From the NCBI GenBank assembly GCA_015501605.1, contig JADNRZ010000003.1:1426001-1490000 (forward strand): a stretch of 64,000 bases of DNA. Reading direction: 5' to 3'. This stretch comes from Panaeolus papilionaceus. Its lineage: Eukaryota > Basidiomycota > Agaricomycetes > Agaricales. The notes under the pieces were generated by a model. It had not been told where the DNA came from and did not search any database. It saw only the letters and a program-made list of their open reading frames with translations. The translations under genes were made by a program, and so were the position numbers. Of this stretch, positions 10,951-23,821 are shown one piece after another (within the stretch, counting starts at the first letter, position 1; each line of letters starts with the position of its first letter).

Positions 10951-11731
10951 CTACTCCAATTTCTCGGATTTAAGAGCCTTTTGGATAAGCCTTTTAATTC
11001 GGCAAGTCATGTCGACCGCCATCAACAATGGGACGGCAAAGAACGCAAAGTAACTGCCGACCAAAAGCTGGCGCTGGAACGCGTCGAGAGAGGGGGTATT
11101 GCTAGCAAGGAGCTCAGGTGTAGTTGTTGGAGTCGTGAGGAGCACAGCGAGGCACGCAAAGGTCGTCGTTGCAGATTGCGCACCATAAGCGAGAAGGAGG
11201 GGGTAGACGGATTTTGCACCTGTTCGGGAGAGTTTGGAATCAATGAAATTTATGTGCAAGGAAAGCCGTGCACACCTTTTCCAAGCTGACACATTCCAAT
11301 AACGAAAACAGGGACTTGGAAGAAGCTAACAAGAGAAAAGATAAGTCCATAACATGACATGTTCGAAACCAGCACTACCCACATTTCGAGGTAAAGGAAC
11401 ATTCTAAACCATAGGGTATGCTGGTAAAATTCTCGACCATAAACCCCAAAAACACCTCCTATGAGAGGGTCACGCGTCATAGACATGTAGAGTTTGTTTG
11501 CTTCCACCAAGATGGTCGGCACGAAGCGCTTGGGGTATATAGCCTGACAGTCGAGCAATAGAGATGCACAGAGGTGAGACTGCAAAATGAATGAGATGAC
11601 GGGTTAACAGGGAGCGGCAGTAGAAATATTCAACGCACAGCAAAGAAGCCATAGTAAAGCAAGTCCAAAGGGCGCTGCGTCAATGGTAGTACTTTGTTTT
11701 GTTTGAGTCCATTAGTTCGCTGTGTTGCCAT
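10951..11731 (-). CDS. TMEM97/sigma-2-receptor-like EXPERA-domain membrane protein
   Basis: This is a four-helix ER membrane protein of the TMEM97 (EXPERA) family, whose animal members bind sterols and regulate cholesterol traffic. The N-terminus is MATQRTNGLKQNKVLPL, then PLDLLYYGFFA before an intron whose removal gives SHLCASLLLDCQAIYPK. Family-like features are the acidic residue in the first helix region (LLLDCQ), the block TRDPLIGG, an aromatic W/E helix (TLWFRMFLYLEM), FQVPVFVIGMCQL, and the terminal LLVGSYFAFFAVPLLMAVDM (about 11015-11070). At least three introns are present. The tail (KRLIQKALKSEKLE) is lysine-rich, like ER-retained family members. The gene is divergent from TRM82, with a 288-bp shared upstream region. 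Calling it a sterol-binding protein is inference from the family. Confidence 0.83.
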
Positions 11732-12019
11732 GATTTTAGTCGCGTAGAGTCTCAGTGATTATATGTTTAGTATCAGTTACTGAAAATAAGGTATCTGTGT
11801 ATATGAATCTTGTTAAAACGCGCGCTAAAAGAGAAGTACGGGCACTTACAATTTGTGGTTAGAGTCGAATGAGTTCAGTTTGAATTTAATGGACGTGGTT
11901 AAAGGTGGCGGTGCTACAATGTCAGACACGTGGTCAAGATACGATAAGATAAGATGCGATTAACATCAACGAACAGCGTGGTCAATACAGACTTTTGCCT
12001 CACACAATTTCTTTATAAC

Positions 12020-14091
12020 ATGCCTTCATTCCCCCACACAAAAATATTTGTCGGTTCTAGATACACCATAGACGTGTCAGGACATCATATCCAACTCCTT
12101 GACTCTGCGTGAGTTCCTGCTCACCTGGGTTCATTTGATCCGCCGAAGATTGACAAAAAATCACTGCTTCCCCATTCGACTTGAAATAGAACAGGTGCTG
12201 TGCAGTTTTCAACAACTACCTTGGGAGATGAAGAGAAAAATGCGCTCCTGAAATCTGGTCCTATAAGATGTGCAGCTATCGACGAGGCTTTTGCGCGGCT
12301 GATAACCTGTGGAGAGGATAAGATGCTGAAGGTCTGGGAGATCGAGCAGGATTCGCCCACAATCAAACTTTTTAATCAGAGGTAGAGAACGTTCCGCATC
12401 CCTTCGAATGTGTTTCATTTTGTCGACCCCGCCTGTTGTTGATAGGGAACTACCAAAAAAGCCCACAGGACTCACGTTCACGAGAGACGGACAGACCATC
12501 TTGGTCTCTGACAAGTTCGGGGACGTATTCAGGTATGTTTATACCGACATTGGGGTCGTATTAAACTTCCCATTGAACGTCTGTTATCAGCTACCCACTC
12601 CAATTTGACGCCTCAAGCGCTTCACAAAAAGCTAAACGCGAACGCGACTCATTAAGCTCGCACGAGAACCCCTCAGATGGCACCCTCGTCCTTGGCCATG
12701 CGTCACCTCTTAATGCTTTCATCCTCAGCCAGGACGAAAAGTTTATCATTACTGCTGATCGCGATGAGCACATCAGGATAAGCTGGTACCCCAAGGGATA
12801 TGTAATTGAGATGTTCTGCTTCGGACATCTAAAGTAAGCTATCCGTCTTCCAATCCGAGTCGTTCGCACTTAACACAAATTATGCAGATTTGTATCCGCC
12901 GTTCACATACCTTCATTCAACCCCGAACTTCTGATATCAGGGGGTGGAGATCCAGTGCTCAAAATCTTTGACTGGATGACCGGGAAGTTGAAACACGAAG
13001 TCGAAGTGTGGAGCACCGTCGAACCCTTCATCGTCGCATATCCGGCGGAGAAGAGGAAACGAGCTGTGGGAGATGACGACGACGGTGCTGAAGAAGGCAA
13101 AGGGGGAAGGAGGGCTAAGAGGAAGAATAAGGAAAGACAGAGCACGGAGGAAGAAGACGTTGAATCGGAGAATGCAGACGCGAAAGAATCAGTGCAGACG
13201 CCTGAGAAGGTGTTGGTGATCCACGCCATTGGAAGTGTGCAAACGGAGGACCAGAAATATATCCTGTTCAGTGCCGTCGGGTTCGTACCTCTGCGGTTAT
13301 TGTCGCCCAGCGATTAACGATTGGTTTTTAGATCCACGGCGCTTTTTATGTTCCCATTCCGGGATCATGTGTCAAAGAGAGACGTCACTACGCTGAATTT
13401 TGGACGACCTGTCCTTGAATTTAGCGTTTTGGAAAATGGTGACATCATGGTCACTCTTGATGGAGAATGGAGAGCGGAGTCGTCGGATGCTTCAGCACAT
13501 GCAGCGTTGGTAAAAATCTCTTCAGGCAAGGTAAGGATTTGTCAGTGAATCGAAATACTGCGCACAGTTTTGAAACGAAAATAGCTCGTGGAAGATAAGG
13601 AGACGCGAAAGGGGTTGTTGGAATCTTTGAATTCCACATGTTTGCTACCAGGTGGGTTGTTCATACATACCAAGCGGATCATTTTCAAGCGCTTGCTAAT
13701 ACGATGAATTGCAAATTTAGCCACAGAAGCAGAACTGAAGAAGCTGGATTTGTATCATGACCTGACAGCTATGCCAAAGCATTCCAGTGATCCAGAGGCG
13801 GCTGCTACAGACGGAGATACAGTAGTACCGGTGGGTGCACCCGAATTGTCATCTTCAACTGTTGCACGGAGAGCAAAGGCGAAAGGCAGGGAGGGGTCTA
13901 AGGATCAAGAGGCACCGAGCAAGAAGGAACTAGGAAAACTAAAAGCTCGGCAAGCTGTGAAACAGGCTCGACAACAAATTCAGGGGGAGGATAGTGGAGT
14001 ACCAGATGAAGCGCCCAAAGTTAAGAAAGCGAGATCTGAGCGCTCGGAGGCTGACAAGGATGTAGTGATGGCAGAAGGGTCCAGAGTATAG
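12020..14091 (+). CDS. TRM82: tRNA (guanine-N7) methyltransferase non-catalytic WD40 subunit
   Basis: Trm82 (WDR4) is the WD40 partner that stabilises the catalytic Trm8 for m7G46 formation in tRNA. The chain starts [21 protein letters not shown] and continues through WD-like repeats: [24 protein letters not shown] (about 12280-12350), the [20 protein letters not shown] block, and [27 protein letters not shown] (about 12700-12780), which is the most characteristic Trm82 segment. [17 protein letters not shown] follows. An acidic/basic insertion ([20 protein letters not shown]) sits between blades. The C-terminus is a charged, disordered tail rich in K/E/A, ending at TAG 14089-14091. About six short introns. 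The divergent neighbour is the TMEM97-like gene. Confidence 0.92.
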
Positions 14092-14254
14092 ACGCGTTAT
14101 TTGGCTAATGAACGAGAAGCAAATAACGCGGTGAATGTGAACTGAATTTTTTTAAATTGAACAAGTGAATGAATGATAACTTGAATCTATTTAAATTACA
14201 GGTATAGAACATATGAAAGGTTGTAAAGGTGGTCCATGGAGAGAATTTTAAAGT

Positions 14255-14292
14255 TGTTGTGATGATGATGATGATATTGTTATTATTATTAA
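14255..14292. repeat. Short trinucleotide-type microsatellite
   Basis: A small GAT run (GATGATGATGATGAT) is followed by a TTATTATTATT run, in the spacer between TRM82 and the Rho GEF gene. It is probably simple sequence without coding meaning. Confidence 0.6.
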
Positions 14293-14389
14293 TGTGATGA
14301 CATAGTGACATGGGGTAACGCTCGGTGGATGTTGTTTGTGTGATTGAGATTGTACAAACTCTTTACTAACGAGCTCAACGTTGGTGGCG

Positions 14390-17300
14390 ATGGACAGACC
14401 TAATGGACCACGACAACCACCACCAGATAAACGACATGCTGCATACGAGTCAATCTTTGGTCGACCCGGAATAAATCATCCAGTTCCAAGTAACAATTAT
14501 CTCAACTATCAGCCAGAGTTGAACAATAGACGGTCATCTCAACCACCTTTACGACAGTCAATATATCATCAACCACCACCACCTCTACCACCAAATCATT
14601 ATCCTCAACTTCAATATCCTCAACAATATCCTCATTATCATCAACAAAATGTCATTCCTCAATCAAATCCCTCCCTCTCACGCGCAAGATCAATTAACCC
14701 TAATGCTCATCCTCAGAGCAATCCATATCTTACACCAGCACAAGCATATCAATCTCAACTTTATTCGAATGCACCAGCTTCATCAAGTTCTCATTCGGTT
14801 TGGAGTGGTTCTCCAGGTGCTCCAGTTCCTATCGCCACGAGTCATGCATCAAATGCAAGTATAGGTAGTCATTCGCCTGCAGGTTCCCAGCACTTCAATG
14901 GTTCAGACATCTATAGTCCTCCCAGATTGGGCGTCAGTCTTGAACATGACGATGGTAGATTAGGAATCGATTTTACATCTACTGATGGAGGCAGTTCATC
15001 CGATCTTGCAAATGACGAAAGTGAGCTGCCTTGGGCACGTTCAGAGCCTACAAGTATGTTCCATTTCCACTCTATATCTCATCCTTTCCTTAATTTCACT
15101 CCCCATTAGTTCACACCCGACAAAGTAACACCTCGAAACATTCTCGTGAACCTTCTCTCCGTGGACAACCAACTTCAGTAAGTAATTTTCAAAACCCCCT
15201 ATTTCTTTGAAAAAATCATATATTTTCTTCACTAGAACCCCCCGCTCCATGTAGACACAGCTATGCCACATTCTACCCGCTCTTCCCTCCTCGCAACTTC
15301 ACCTTCTCCCTCCTCCAACGCCGATCATTCCTCTGCTTCTACAACCCTCTTGGATCACAATTACATGCCCCGCAGATCTTCAGACTCTGCTCGCACCGCC
15401 CCCAAATTTCCAACCCACCGCAAGGATCGCTCTATTCAAGATCGCTCCATGTCAATGCCCTCTGCCCCTAATCCCGCTCGCTCTATACTTGAGCAACAAA
15501 AGCGGGTTTCCAAGCCAAGCTTTGGGAGTTCCGTATCAACCCTGCCAGTTGAAGGTCGTGTCTCCCCTGCACACAACCCTTCGAACCGAACACCAGTCAT
15601 TCGAAAATCCCAGAACATATACCCCGCACTTCTTTCCCGCGTGGCCCAGGCATTCCGCGAACGAATACCTATTTGTGACCGCGTTAAAGATGGGTTGACC
15701 TACAAGGATGCGTTTGACGGCCGCGAAGCTGTTGATAAGATTGCCTACATTATCAAGACAACAGATAGAAATTTGGCGCTACTCCTTGGAAGGGCCCTTG
15801 ATGCACAGAAGTTCTTCCACGACGTGACCTATGACCACAGACTCCGGGATAGCGCAAACGAATTGTACCAGTTCCGCACTAAACTGCCCAGTCCATTCGT
15901 GAGTGGGGAACTGCCACAACAGGAACCTTCGCCTGAGAGTCTTGTCTCTGGGGTGACGAATGCCTTGTTTCATCCTGAGGTACGTGGGTTTCATGTCGTT
16001 GAATGCTGTTACTTCTCACATTTGTACCTCCGCTTTTGCATTTACCTATCTGGTGCTCTGTTTCTATCAGGGCGAAAATGGCTCCACATCTCCTACCCCA
16101 ACATCTCCTCACAGACGTTCTCGCGCAGACTCAATCTCTTCGGATGAGGCACCTTTACCTTCGGGAGTGTTCACTCTTCTAACAGACTGCTATTCACCGA
16201 CATGTTCGCGAGATCAACTGTGCTACAGTATTGCATGCCCGAGGCGGTTGGAGCAACAAGCACGTTTGAACATGAAGCCACAGCCAGGCTTGTCAAAGCA
16301 GATAAGCAAGGACAGTCTCAACGATCTTCCGGTGTGTCTTTATTTCTATTCACCTATCACAAAACGTGTCTTTCTCATGGTCGCACTCCTGCCACGATGC
16401 TGTATGCACTATGTGGGTTAACAGGATGATGGCACGTTGTGGATTCACTCTGTGCCGCAAGAAATCGTAAACAGCGTTTCCGACACGGAAAAGAAGCGGC
16501 AGGAGGCAATTAATGAGGTCATCTACACCGAAAGGGACTTCGTGCGAGATATGGAATATCTACGCGATGTGAGTTGTACTCCCTGCCGAAATTATTATAA
16601 ACTTAATTTATATATAGGTGTGGATAAACCGGCTCCAAGAAGAGGACATTATACCTGCACACAAACGGACCGACTTTTTGGCACAGGTGTTTTGGAACGT
16701 GCACGATATCATCGCAGTGAACACGCGGCTGCGCGATGCACTGACACGCAGGCAGAAGTCATACGCTGTCGTCGACAAATTAGGGGATCTCTTGCTGGAA
16801 GCAGTGCCGCATTTCGGTCCCTTTGTCTCATACGGAGCACATCAGCTTTATGGCAAATACGAGTTCGAAAAGGAGAAAAGCACCAATCCGGCATTTGCTC
16901 AGTTTGTCGAAGTACGTCTTCTAACCTTCGAGCTAGTTAGATGACAATTTACCTTTTTGCTTTTCTTAATTATGCAACTCTAGGCCACGGAGCGGCTCCC
17001 TGAATCACGGAAACTTGAGTTAAATGCTTACCTGACAAAACCTACTACACGATTGGCGCGCTACCCGCTTCTTTTAGAAGCCGTCCTCAAGCATACGCCT
17101 AATGATAGTCCTGACAAGCAGACACTGCCGCAGGTCATCACCCTTGTTCGCGAGTTCCTGGCCAAGGTCAATGCGGAATCGGGTAAGACCGAGAATCGAT
17201 TCAATCTCCTGCAATTGGAGCAGCAACTAGTGTTCAAACCTGGGGAAGAAGTGGTATGTGGCATTCTGGTTCTCGAGAGAATCTCTGTATCCTGTGACAC

Positions 17301-19288
17301 GCGCTGAATTTTGTCGGTTTTGCAGAATCTACGCTTGAGTGATGAAGGTCGTGAAATGGTGTACAAAGGAGCATTGAACAAGAGAGACGGAGAAATTCAT
17401 GTCTACCTTTTCGACCACGCTCTTTTGTTCACGAAGTTGTCAAAGACCAAGCAACACGAGCACTATAAGGTCTACAGACGGGTATGGTTACTTCCACGTC
17501 AATTTATTTTTATCATTGAACATGTGCTATTTATAGCCCATCCCCCTTGAATTGCTCCATGTCGTGTCGTCAGCCCCTGACGACTCTGTCAGTGCCTCAG
17601 GGACTATTCGCTCCCAACAGCGCTCAAAGCAGGCGCTCGCGCGGCGTTCCTCTTTCGAGCGCAATAAAGGTGTACCTCACGTCGTCTCAACTGTTACTCT
17701 AAAGGGCGACAAAGGCCAACCTGTGATTATCTTTACTCACCTGGGGCGTAAATATCAAGTCCTCCAGCTGTATGCCAGCTCCCCTTTGATACACAAAAAA
17801 TGGTTGGAGATGATATACAAACAACAGCAGATTATGCGCGATCGCACGATGATTTTTGATACCGTCACCCTAAGTGAGGGCTTCTTCCACGGGCCGAACA
17901 AGGTCAATTGCGCTGCGCCCTATAGTGGTGGCCGGAGAGTCGTGTATGGGACTGACGACGGCGTTTACCTTTCCGATATGTTGGAATCAGGTCAAGAGCC
18001 CGTCAAGGTTCTGGCCCTCCTGGACGTTATGCAGGTGGATGTGTTGGAGGATTACCAGCTATTGATTGTGCTGTCAGGTACGCATTTTATACGATCAACA
18101 TGTCTGGATCTGGCTGATAAAGTCGCTCGCATCCAGAACGTCAAGTTATCACCTTCCCCTTAGATGCATTAGACCCATTAGACCCCATGGCTGGGCTGAA
18201 GCGCGCAAAGAGGATCTCATCACACACGTCCTTCTTCAAAGCTGGATTCTGCCTTGGAAGAGTGCTTGTCTGCATCGTCAAGTCAAGTCAACTGTCAAGT
18301 ACATTCAAGACACTCGAGCCTATCGATCAGAATATCCGCGGAAGGGCAAAGCCAACTTTCAAAAAGCTGCTAAATGGAGGCAATGATACCCTCAAGATGT
18401 TCAAGGAATTCTATATTCCTGTGGAATCGACTTCCATACACTACTTGAAGACGAAGCTTTGCGTCGGATGCTCGCGCGGGTTTGAAATAGTCAATCTAGA
18501 AAGCTTGGATACACAGGGCCTTTTGGATCCTCAAGATGAGTCGCTGGAGTTCGTCCGGAAGCGCGACAACCTGCGCCCCATGGCCATTTACCGCATAGGC
18601 AATGACTTTTTGCTTTGCTATGATGGTTAGTCATTTTATGTTCGCAATGAAATATGACACTAATGGTCGTGTAGAATTCGCGTTTTATGTGAATAGAAAC
18701 GGCAGGCGGTCGAGAAAAGATTTCATGATTTTCTGGGAAGGTTCACCTACAGGTTTTGGTACGCGAAATATTTCCTGATCACTGGAAGTATACAACTTAC
18801 CTTCTTGACAGCCCTCTACGAGCCATTTGTTATTGCAGTTGAACCCACGTTTGTCGAAATTCGGCATATCGATACTGGCTTAATGTCCCAGGTTATCCAA
18901 GGTTCAAATCTACGGTTGCTTTTTGCCGACACACCGCCATCTGTAACGATCCAGTCCTCTGCATCTCCTCAAAATCCCTACCTCCCTGCTGGGTAAGTAT
19001 TCCTAAACACACTCATACACTTATCTGACCATGCTTTAAATCACTAGTCCCGCATATGGAAATCCTTATTCCCCCCACGGCAATCCATACGGGCATTCAA
19101 ATCACCCCTTCCCAACCCAACAACATTATCCAGACCAATATCCACGACATCCCCAGGGAGTCGGCCGCCAGGAAATTCTCATCGTCTCTGATGATCGCGT
19201 TTTATCATTACAGCCTCATGCCAACATCCAGAACCACAGCCAACGATACATGTCTGACAATATATCAATGGCTTCTTCAGCCCGGTGA
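14390..19288 (+). CDS. ROM2: Rho1 guanine nucleotide exchange factor (DEP-DH-PH-CNH), Rom1/Rom2 family
   Basis: This is a GEF that activates Rho1 GTPase in the cell-wall integrity pathway. The N-terminus is disordered, rich in Q/P/S/N, and precedes a DEP domain at about 15600-15960 (ICDRVKDGLTYKDAFDGREAVD). The DH domain runs from about 16480 to 17220 (KKRQEAINEVIYTERDFVRD, then LNAYLTKPTTRLARYPLLLE, the conserved CR3 helix). A PH domain spans about 17330-17860. The CNH domain, from about 17880 to 18990, includes VNCAAPYSGGRRVVYGTDDG and TKLCVGCSRGFEIVNL. The domain order is that of yeast Rom1/Rom2 and Cnk-type fungal Rho GEFs. Start at ATG 14390; the stop TGA at 19286-19288 comes after a final P/H/Y-rich exon. 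About a dozen introns. It converges on the F-box-like gene. Confidence 0.93.
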
Positions 19289-19891
19289 CTACCTACACTT
19301 ATCCTGAATCCATTATGTGCAAGATCATCTTTGTAGTTCATACCGGCTTTAGAATTTCGTGTTCTTACTTTTTTACATTCTTTGTAATTCGTCTGGCCTT
19401 TTTCTTCTTCGCCGACTACTGGCATTTGATATCCCGTTGTAGTCTGTTGTTTTATCGTCATTTCGGTTTTTAGCACATCACTCATCGTTTACACGTTTAC
19501 ACTTTTGGTTCAGTTCTTCATATCATCCCTGTTGTTTGAATAAAACATCTACCAGCGTCCTTGATGATCGCGTAGAGTCCATCCGTAAATGTTTCGCATC
19601 CTCACAGAAGAAATGTCTTCATAAAGGACCGCGATGCTCTCGAATGTAAGAACGAAAGCCTGAGTGTGTGCGGTTGACAGGCGTCAAAAACAAAATAAAG
19701 AATGTATAAAGTTATGATGTACATATGACAGTGATTATAGGCCGTATACGATGCAGATGTTGTTACAGGGTGCAAGTATGTATGCAAATGCGAGATGAGA
19801 TTTGGGGAACATAGACACATGGTCGTTTGAAGAAACATAAAGGGGGACGCGGGTTGCAAGAGGTAGCAAGAGGTAGCAAGCAAATAACTTG
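19289..19891. other. Convergent 3' region between Rho GEF and F-box-like genes
   Basis: This should hold the 3' UTRs of the two convergent genes. It is T-rich on the plus strand near 19360-19480. It contains a perfect two-copy repeat of AGGTAGCAAG at 19861-19880. No gene seen. Confidence 0.5.
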
Positions 19892-21444
19892 TTAACCTAC
19901 TTCATCGCGAGGGTGCGGTAAAATGGTATCGAAAAAGGTCCGTAAAACGAACTGAGTTTGACGAGCTTCAGCCTGCAAATCCGTCTTTCCATCTGCGTCG
20001 GGGGGATACATAGCCTGTCGAAGGCGTGTCGTGGATGCAGAATCATCTATATAAAACTCGTAGTCTTTGGAACCTACATGCTCTGCGAGATCGTCGTCAA
20101 TTCTCAGGAGCACCGATTTTAAGCGCGGGAATCGCTCAGGCCCAAGCGCCTGCCCAAGCCGGGGCCAAAAGTTGGTCAAGTGTGCTGAGGAATCTTTTCT
20201 TGTTACAGATTCCGTAATTGTAGAAGACTTTTGTCCGATGTGCTGGAACGGTTCCATGGGAACAGGCCCTACAGCAATAGACTGGATATTGCATGGGCCA
20301 GGAAGGGAAGACAACTCGGACAGAAAGGAGTCCAGGTCAAATCGGTCAGTGGATCCCCCACCCATGGATGTCATCCATAGTCGACGAAGCGTAATATAAG
20401 ACAAGGGATTCAAACTCTTCAAGATGTTAAACTCTGGAGAGTGGTCGGGTTGGCTCGCTTGGTAGTGATTGAAGTAAGGAGCTATGTCCACAAACATATT
20501 TCAGCATTCAGATATATTGGATAGGGGCTTAACCGTGTAAACCCACCTTCAATGTGTAGCACCTCTAGCGCTTCGACCCTCTTCAATACTTCTTTTAATG
20601 TGTCCAAAGAGTGCTGATCCCCGATCCTCCAATAGAGGAAAGAAAGGTTCCTAAAGTCTACAGGCACAAATACTCGTTCGATAGCTCCTTCGGCGGACCT
20701 CTTCTTAAACAGCTCGAAGAGTTGCTTGAGCGAGTTATGCATCCCATCATCCGCCATCGATAAATAGTCCCAAGGGGTGGCTGTTGTAGGTTCATTAAGC
20801 AGGAGCGCGGGTGAGCATGCACATTCTACATTTTCAATGAGAACGCCGAAACGCGAGGGTCGGGGGGCCCAGAAGATTTCCAAAGGGAAATAATGCATAG
20901 ACCTTATCGACAGTGAAGTAATTTGAGGAGCCGTGGCAACCCGAATCAGGGACGATTGTAGACGAGCCGGCAGGTCGATAAAGGGAAGGTGGTACTCGTA
21001 TCCATTAAAGTCAATTGGTGCTCTTTCGTCGGGCATGAGAGACAACGACCGGACATTATGCAGTTGATCCAGAGCATTTGGTAGCTGTTCGAGCCACTTT
21101 TTGGAGACATAAGGAGTGCATATCGAGTTAACCCCCGGAATAATGAGGTTTACTGTGAGCTTTTTTATGTGGTTGGCGAGGCGAGGGTGCTTTTTCAGAA
21201 AGTTAGCGAGGCTCAAAACTGGCTTCTCTCCAATCTGCAAGGTGTACTCTCGCCATATGTGTCGCTCACAGATGACGCTGAAGGTCCGGCATGTCAGGGA
21301 AGCGTTTTTAAGGTCTGTTTGGGGTTCGTTGTACCCATCATCTATTGCCAATTGGGTGAACACGATGTCCCAAACTTCCGGAGGGAATCGCAATTGCCAC
21401 ATGCGCGCCAGTCTGGTTGTCGATCTGGTGACGCGGGTGGACAT
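19892..21444 (-). CDS. F-box-like protein with leucine-rich C-terminal region
   Basis: This resembles the large, fast-evolving family of basidiomycete F-box-like proteins. Starting at ATG 21444 (MSTRVTRSTTRLARMW), the next residues LRFPPEVWDIVFTQLAID form an F-box-like helix, followed by NASLTCRTFSVICERHIWRE, the usual second half of such domains. The remainder has leucine-rich, repeat-like strands, for example LHNVRSLSLMPDER and APQITSLSIRSMHYFPLEIF. One intron is seen near 20482-20555; its removal joins LHIE to APYFNHYQ. The stop is at 19892. Such proteins are thought to act as substrate adaptors of SCF ubiquitin ligases, but no substrate can be inferred. Confidence 0.7.
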
Positions 21445-22140
21445 GATGAAGGTATTAGAAAGAGATATGGAACGAGAATGAGAATAGGTACTGAAAATAA
21501 AAGATGGTGGCGGGAATAAAAATAAAAACAATAAATAAAAGGGGCACAGGTCGTTGTGGGTCACACCAAAAACGTGATACCGCTGTGATGCAATCTCTCA
21601 ATTGATCGCATTGTTGCCAATTACGGAAGAATTTACCTTAAAAGGATACATCCATGATCTATCAGCAGTGCTCAACTTGAAACCATCAACATTCCTATTG
21701 CAATTGTCCTATATACATGTCCTAAAGTATAGTACAATGCTATTTCTTAACATTGGAATAGCGTGTCAAGTTCCACACTTACAAGGTCTTATGCTGGCAA
21801 TCATGAGAAAGACCCAGCCACCGATCTCGTGTTCCTCCGAGGAGTTCTTTTCGAGTATATCTACAGCCGCGTCTAGCTACACGGCAACCCCGATAAAGCG
21901 CTCCGAGACGATATGCTATAGGACATAACGAATAGTTTAGTACATCGATGGGCTGTTCGGTTATCTCCTGGGACCGGCTTCGGGATTGTGGGACATAGGT
22001 CGGCTAATATTAGCTTCAAAGTTTCCAGTTAACGTTGCAAACGTGGAACTCAGATAAAACCATAAACCTGTCTCAAACACCCACTTTTTCACTAACTATA
22101 AAGGAAATTCTCAGCCCATTTGAAGAATAAGACTCATACA
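21445..22140. other. Divergent promoter region between F-box-like and dehydrogenase genes
   Basis: About 700 bp separate two divergent starts. A TATAAAGG element (22097-22104) sits 37 bp upstream of the dehydrogenase ATG. Reading frames inside this stretch lack a good start or family signal and look like chance. Confidence 0.5.
22097..22104 (+). promoter_or_regulatory. TATA box of the Gfo/Idh/MocA dehydrogenase gene
   Basis: TATAAAGG lies 37 bp before the start codon at 22141. That would imply a very short 5' leader, so the assignment is moderate. Confidence 0.4.
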
Positions 22141-23744
22141 ATGGGGTCGGCGCAATCCCTCGTGAAGCGAGTCTACAAGGTGTCCCTTTCATGCCCTTTA
22201 CCCCGTCCTGCATCACACAACTCAATAGCGCCGTGATTTCAGATAATCAGCCCACCGGTGGCCACGAAAATCCAAGGAGAGGGCAGCAAACCCCTCAAGT
22301 TCGGCATATTGGGAGCAGCCCAGATAGCTCCTCCTGTCCTGATATGGACTGCAAAGTCGCATCCCGAAGTAGAGGTGTATGCGATAGCTGCCCGAGACCT
22401 CGGCAGGGCTCAAGCCTTCGCAAAGAAACATGGTATAGAAAAGGCGTACCAGGGTTACCAAGGTATGTCGCGTAATAAGGCTTCGAGTTACAAACGACAC
22501 CAATGGCTGGTTCTCGAATGTCTTCAAACATGTCATTCGACTGATAAGTCGAGTCAAGAACACAACAAACTAACGCATTTCACTTGTAGCATTACTGGAT
22601 GACCCGGAAGTTGACGTTGTATATAACCCTGTATGTTGACATAACTTCAACACCTAGCCAAACGGTTATCTGACACGGAGACCGGAACATAATACTTAGC
22701 TACCCAACGCGCTACATTACGAATGGACGATGAAAGCCCTGATGGCAGGGAAGCATGTCTTAAACGAGAAGCCTTCTGCAGATACTGCAGGAGAGACGAG
22801 ACAGATGTTTGAGTTGGCAGAGAAAAGGGGGCTGGTGTTGCTGGATGCCTATCATTACAGGTGCGTGTCTATCTGTGTCGCGTTAGCGGGAAATGCGTCG
22901 GTAAGCTTGACAAACGCCATGATTAGGTTCCACCCAGCATTGCAACGCGTAAAAGAGATAATCCTGAGCAAGGAGCTTGGCAAGATCAAGAATGTCGATG
23001 TAAAGATGGAACTGACTGGCGGTGCCCTGAAACCTACGGACATTCGATTCGACTACGACCTTGGCGGAGGTGCGATGATGGACCTTGGTTGTGAGTGCTC
23101 GAAACATACATAATAACCCGAAGTACGGCTGAAATAAACAGGTTACGCGATGAACTGCATTCGGTACATGAGTTCGTCGGATCCTACAGAAGTTATCTCT
23201 GCAAGGGCCGAAGTGTATGAACCACCGTCGGCCGGGCCGAACTTTGAAGGAAAGGTGGATCGAAGGATGGTTGCCTCGCTCGCTCTGCCTGGAGATGCGA
23301 CTGGAACGTTGACTTGCGACATGGCAGTCCCTGCAAAATATGGAATGATTCCATCGTTCCCTGACTTTAGGGTGATTGTTGACTGCGAGCGAGGAACGGT
23401 CGAGATGTTCAATTTCGTATTGCCTACACTCTACCATTCGATTACGGTGAAGGTCCGAGGTAGTGCTACGCGTGTCGAGAAGGTGTATACAAGACGGGGC
23501 TACAAAGGAGAGGATTGGTGGACGACGTGGAGGCACCAACTTGAGGCATTAGTTGACCAGATCAAGGGAAGAGAGCCTCTTACATGGTTAACGAAGGAGG
23601 ACTCTGTGATAAACATGGAATGGGTTGAAAAGGTTTATGAAAAGGTAAGTTTAAGGTATTTTTTATTTTTTATGATTATTTAAAGATAAGTTATAGAGTG
23701 GTTTAGGGAGTCGACCAGAGTCTAAATGGCAACCTTTGTATTAG
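22141..23744 (+). CDS. Gfo/Idh/MocA-family NADP oxidoreductase (dihydrodiol / D-xylose dehydrogenase type)
   Basis: This two-domain dehydrogenase resembles mammalian dimeric dihydrodiol dehydrogenase and fungal NADP-dependent D-xylose 1-dehydrogenase. The Rossmann segment KFGILGAAQIAPPV (about 22298-22340) carries a GxxGAA-type nucleotide loop. VLNEKPSADT (about 22750-22780) has the family's EKP motif. DAYHYRFHPALQRVKEII is the catalytic-region segment formed when the intron at about 22861-22926 is removed. GGGAMMDLGCYAMNC starts the C-terminal sheet domain. The first intron joins VYK to IISPPVATK. The last intron joins YEK to SGLGSRPESKWQPLY, with the stop at 23742-23744. About six introns. 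The exact sugar or diol substrate cannot be deduced. Confidence 0.92.
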
Positions 23745-23772
23745 ATAAGATAATAATTCAGGGTGACATCAC

Positions 23773-23780
23773 TATAAGAA
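23773..23780 (+). promoter_or_regulatory. Probable TATA box of the 23822 gene
   Basis: TATAAGAA lies about 45 bp upstream of ATG 23822. The preceding gene stops at 23744, so the promoter here is extremely compact and may overlap the end of that gene. Confidence 0.4.
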
Positions 23781-23821
23781 GGGTTGACATTTGATGAACT
23801 TTACATTCTCATCCTCATTCC

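Noticed and set aside
21602..21928. Plus-strand frame upstream of the dehydrogenase gene
   Set aside because: It opens at TTG rather than ATG, has no family signal, and lies in a divergent promoter region.
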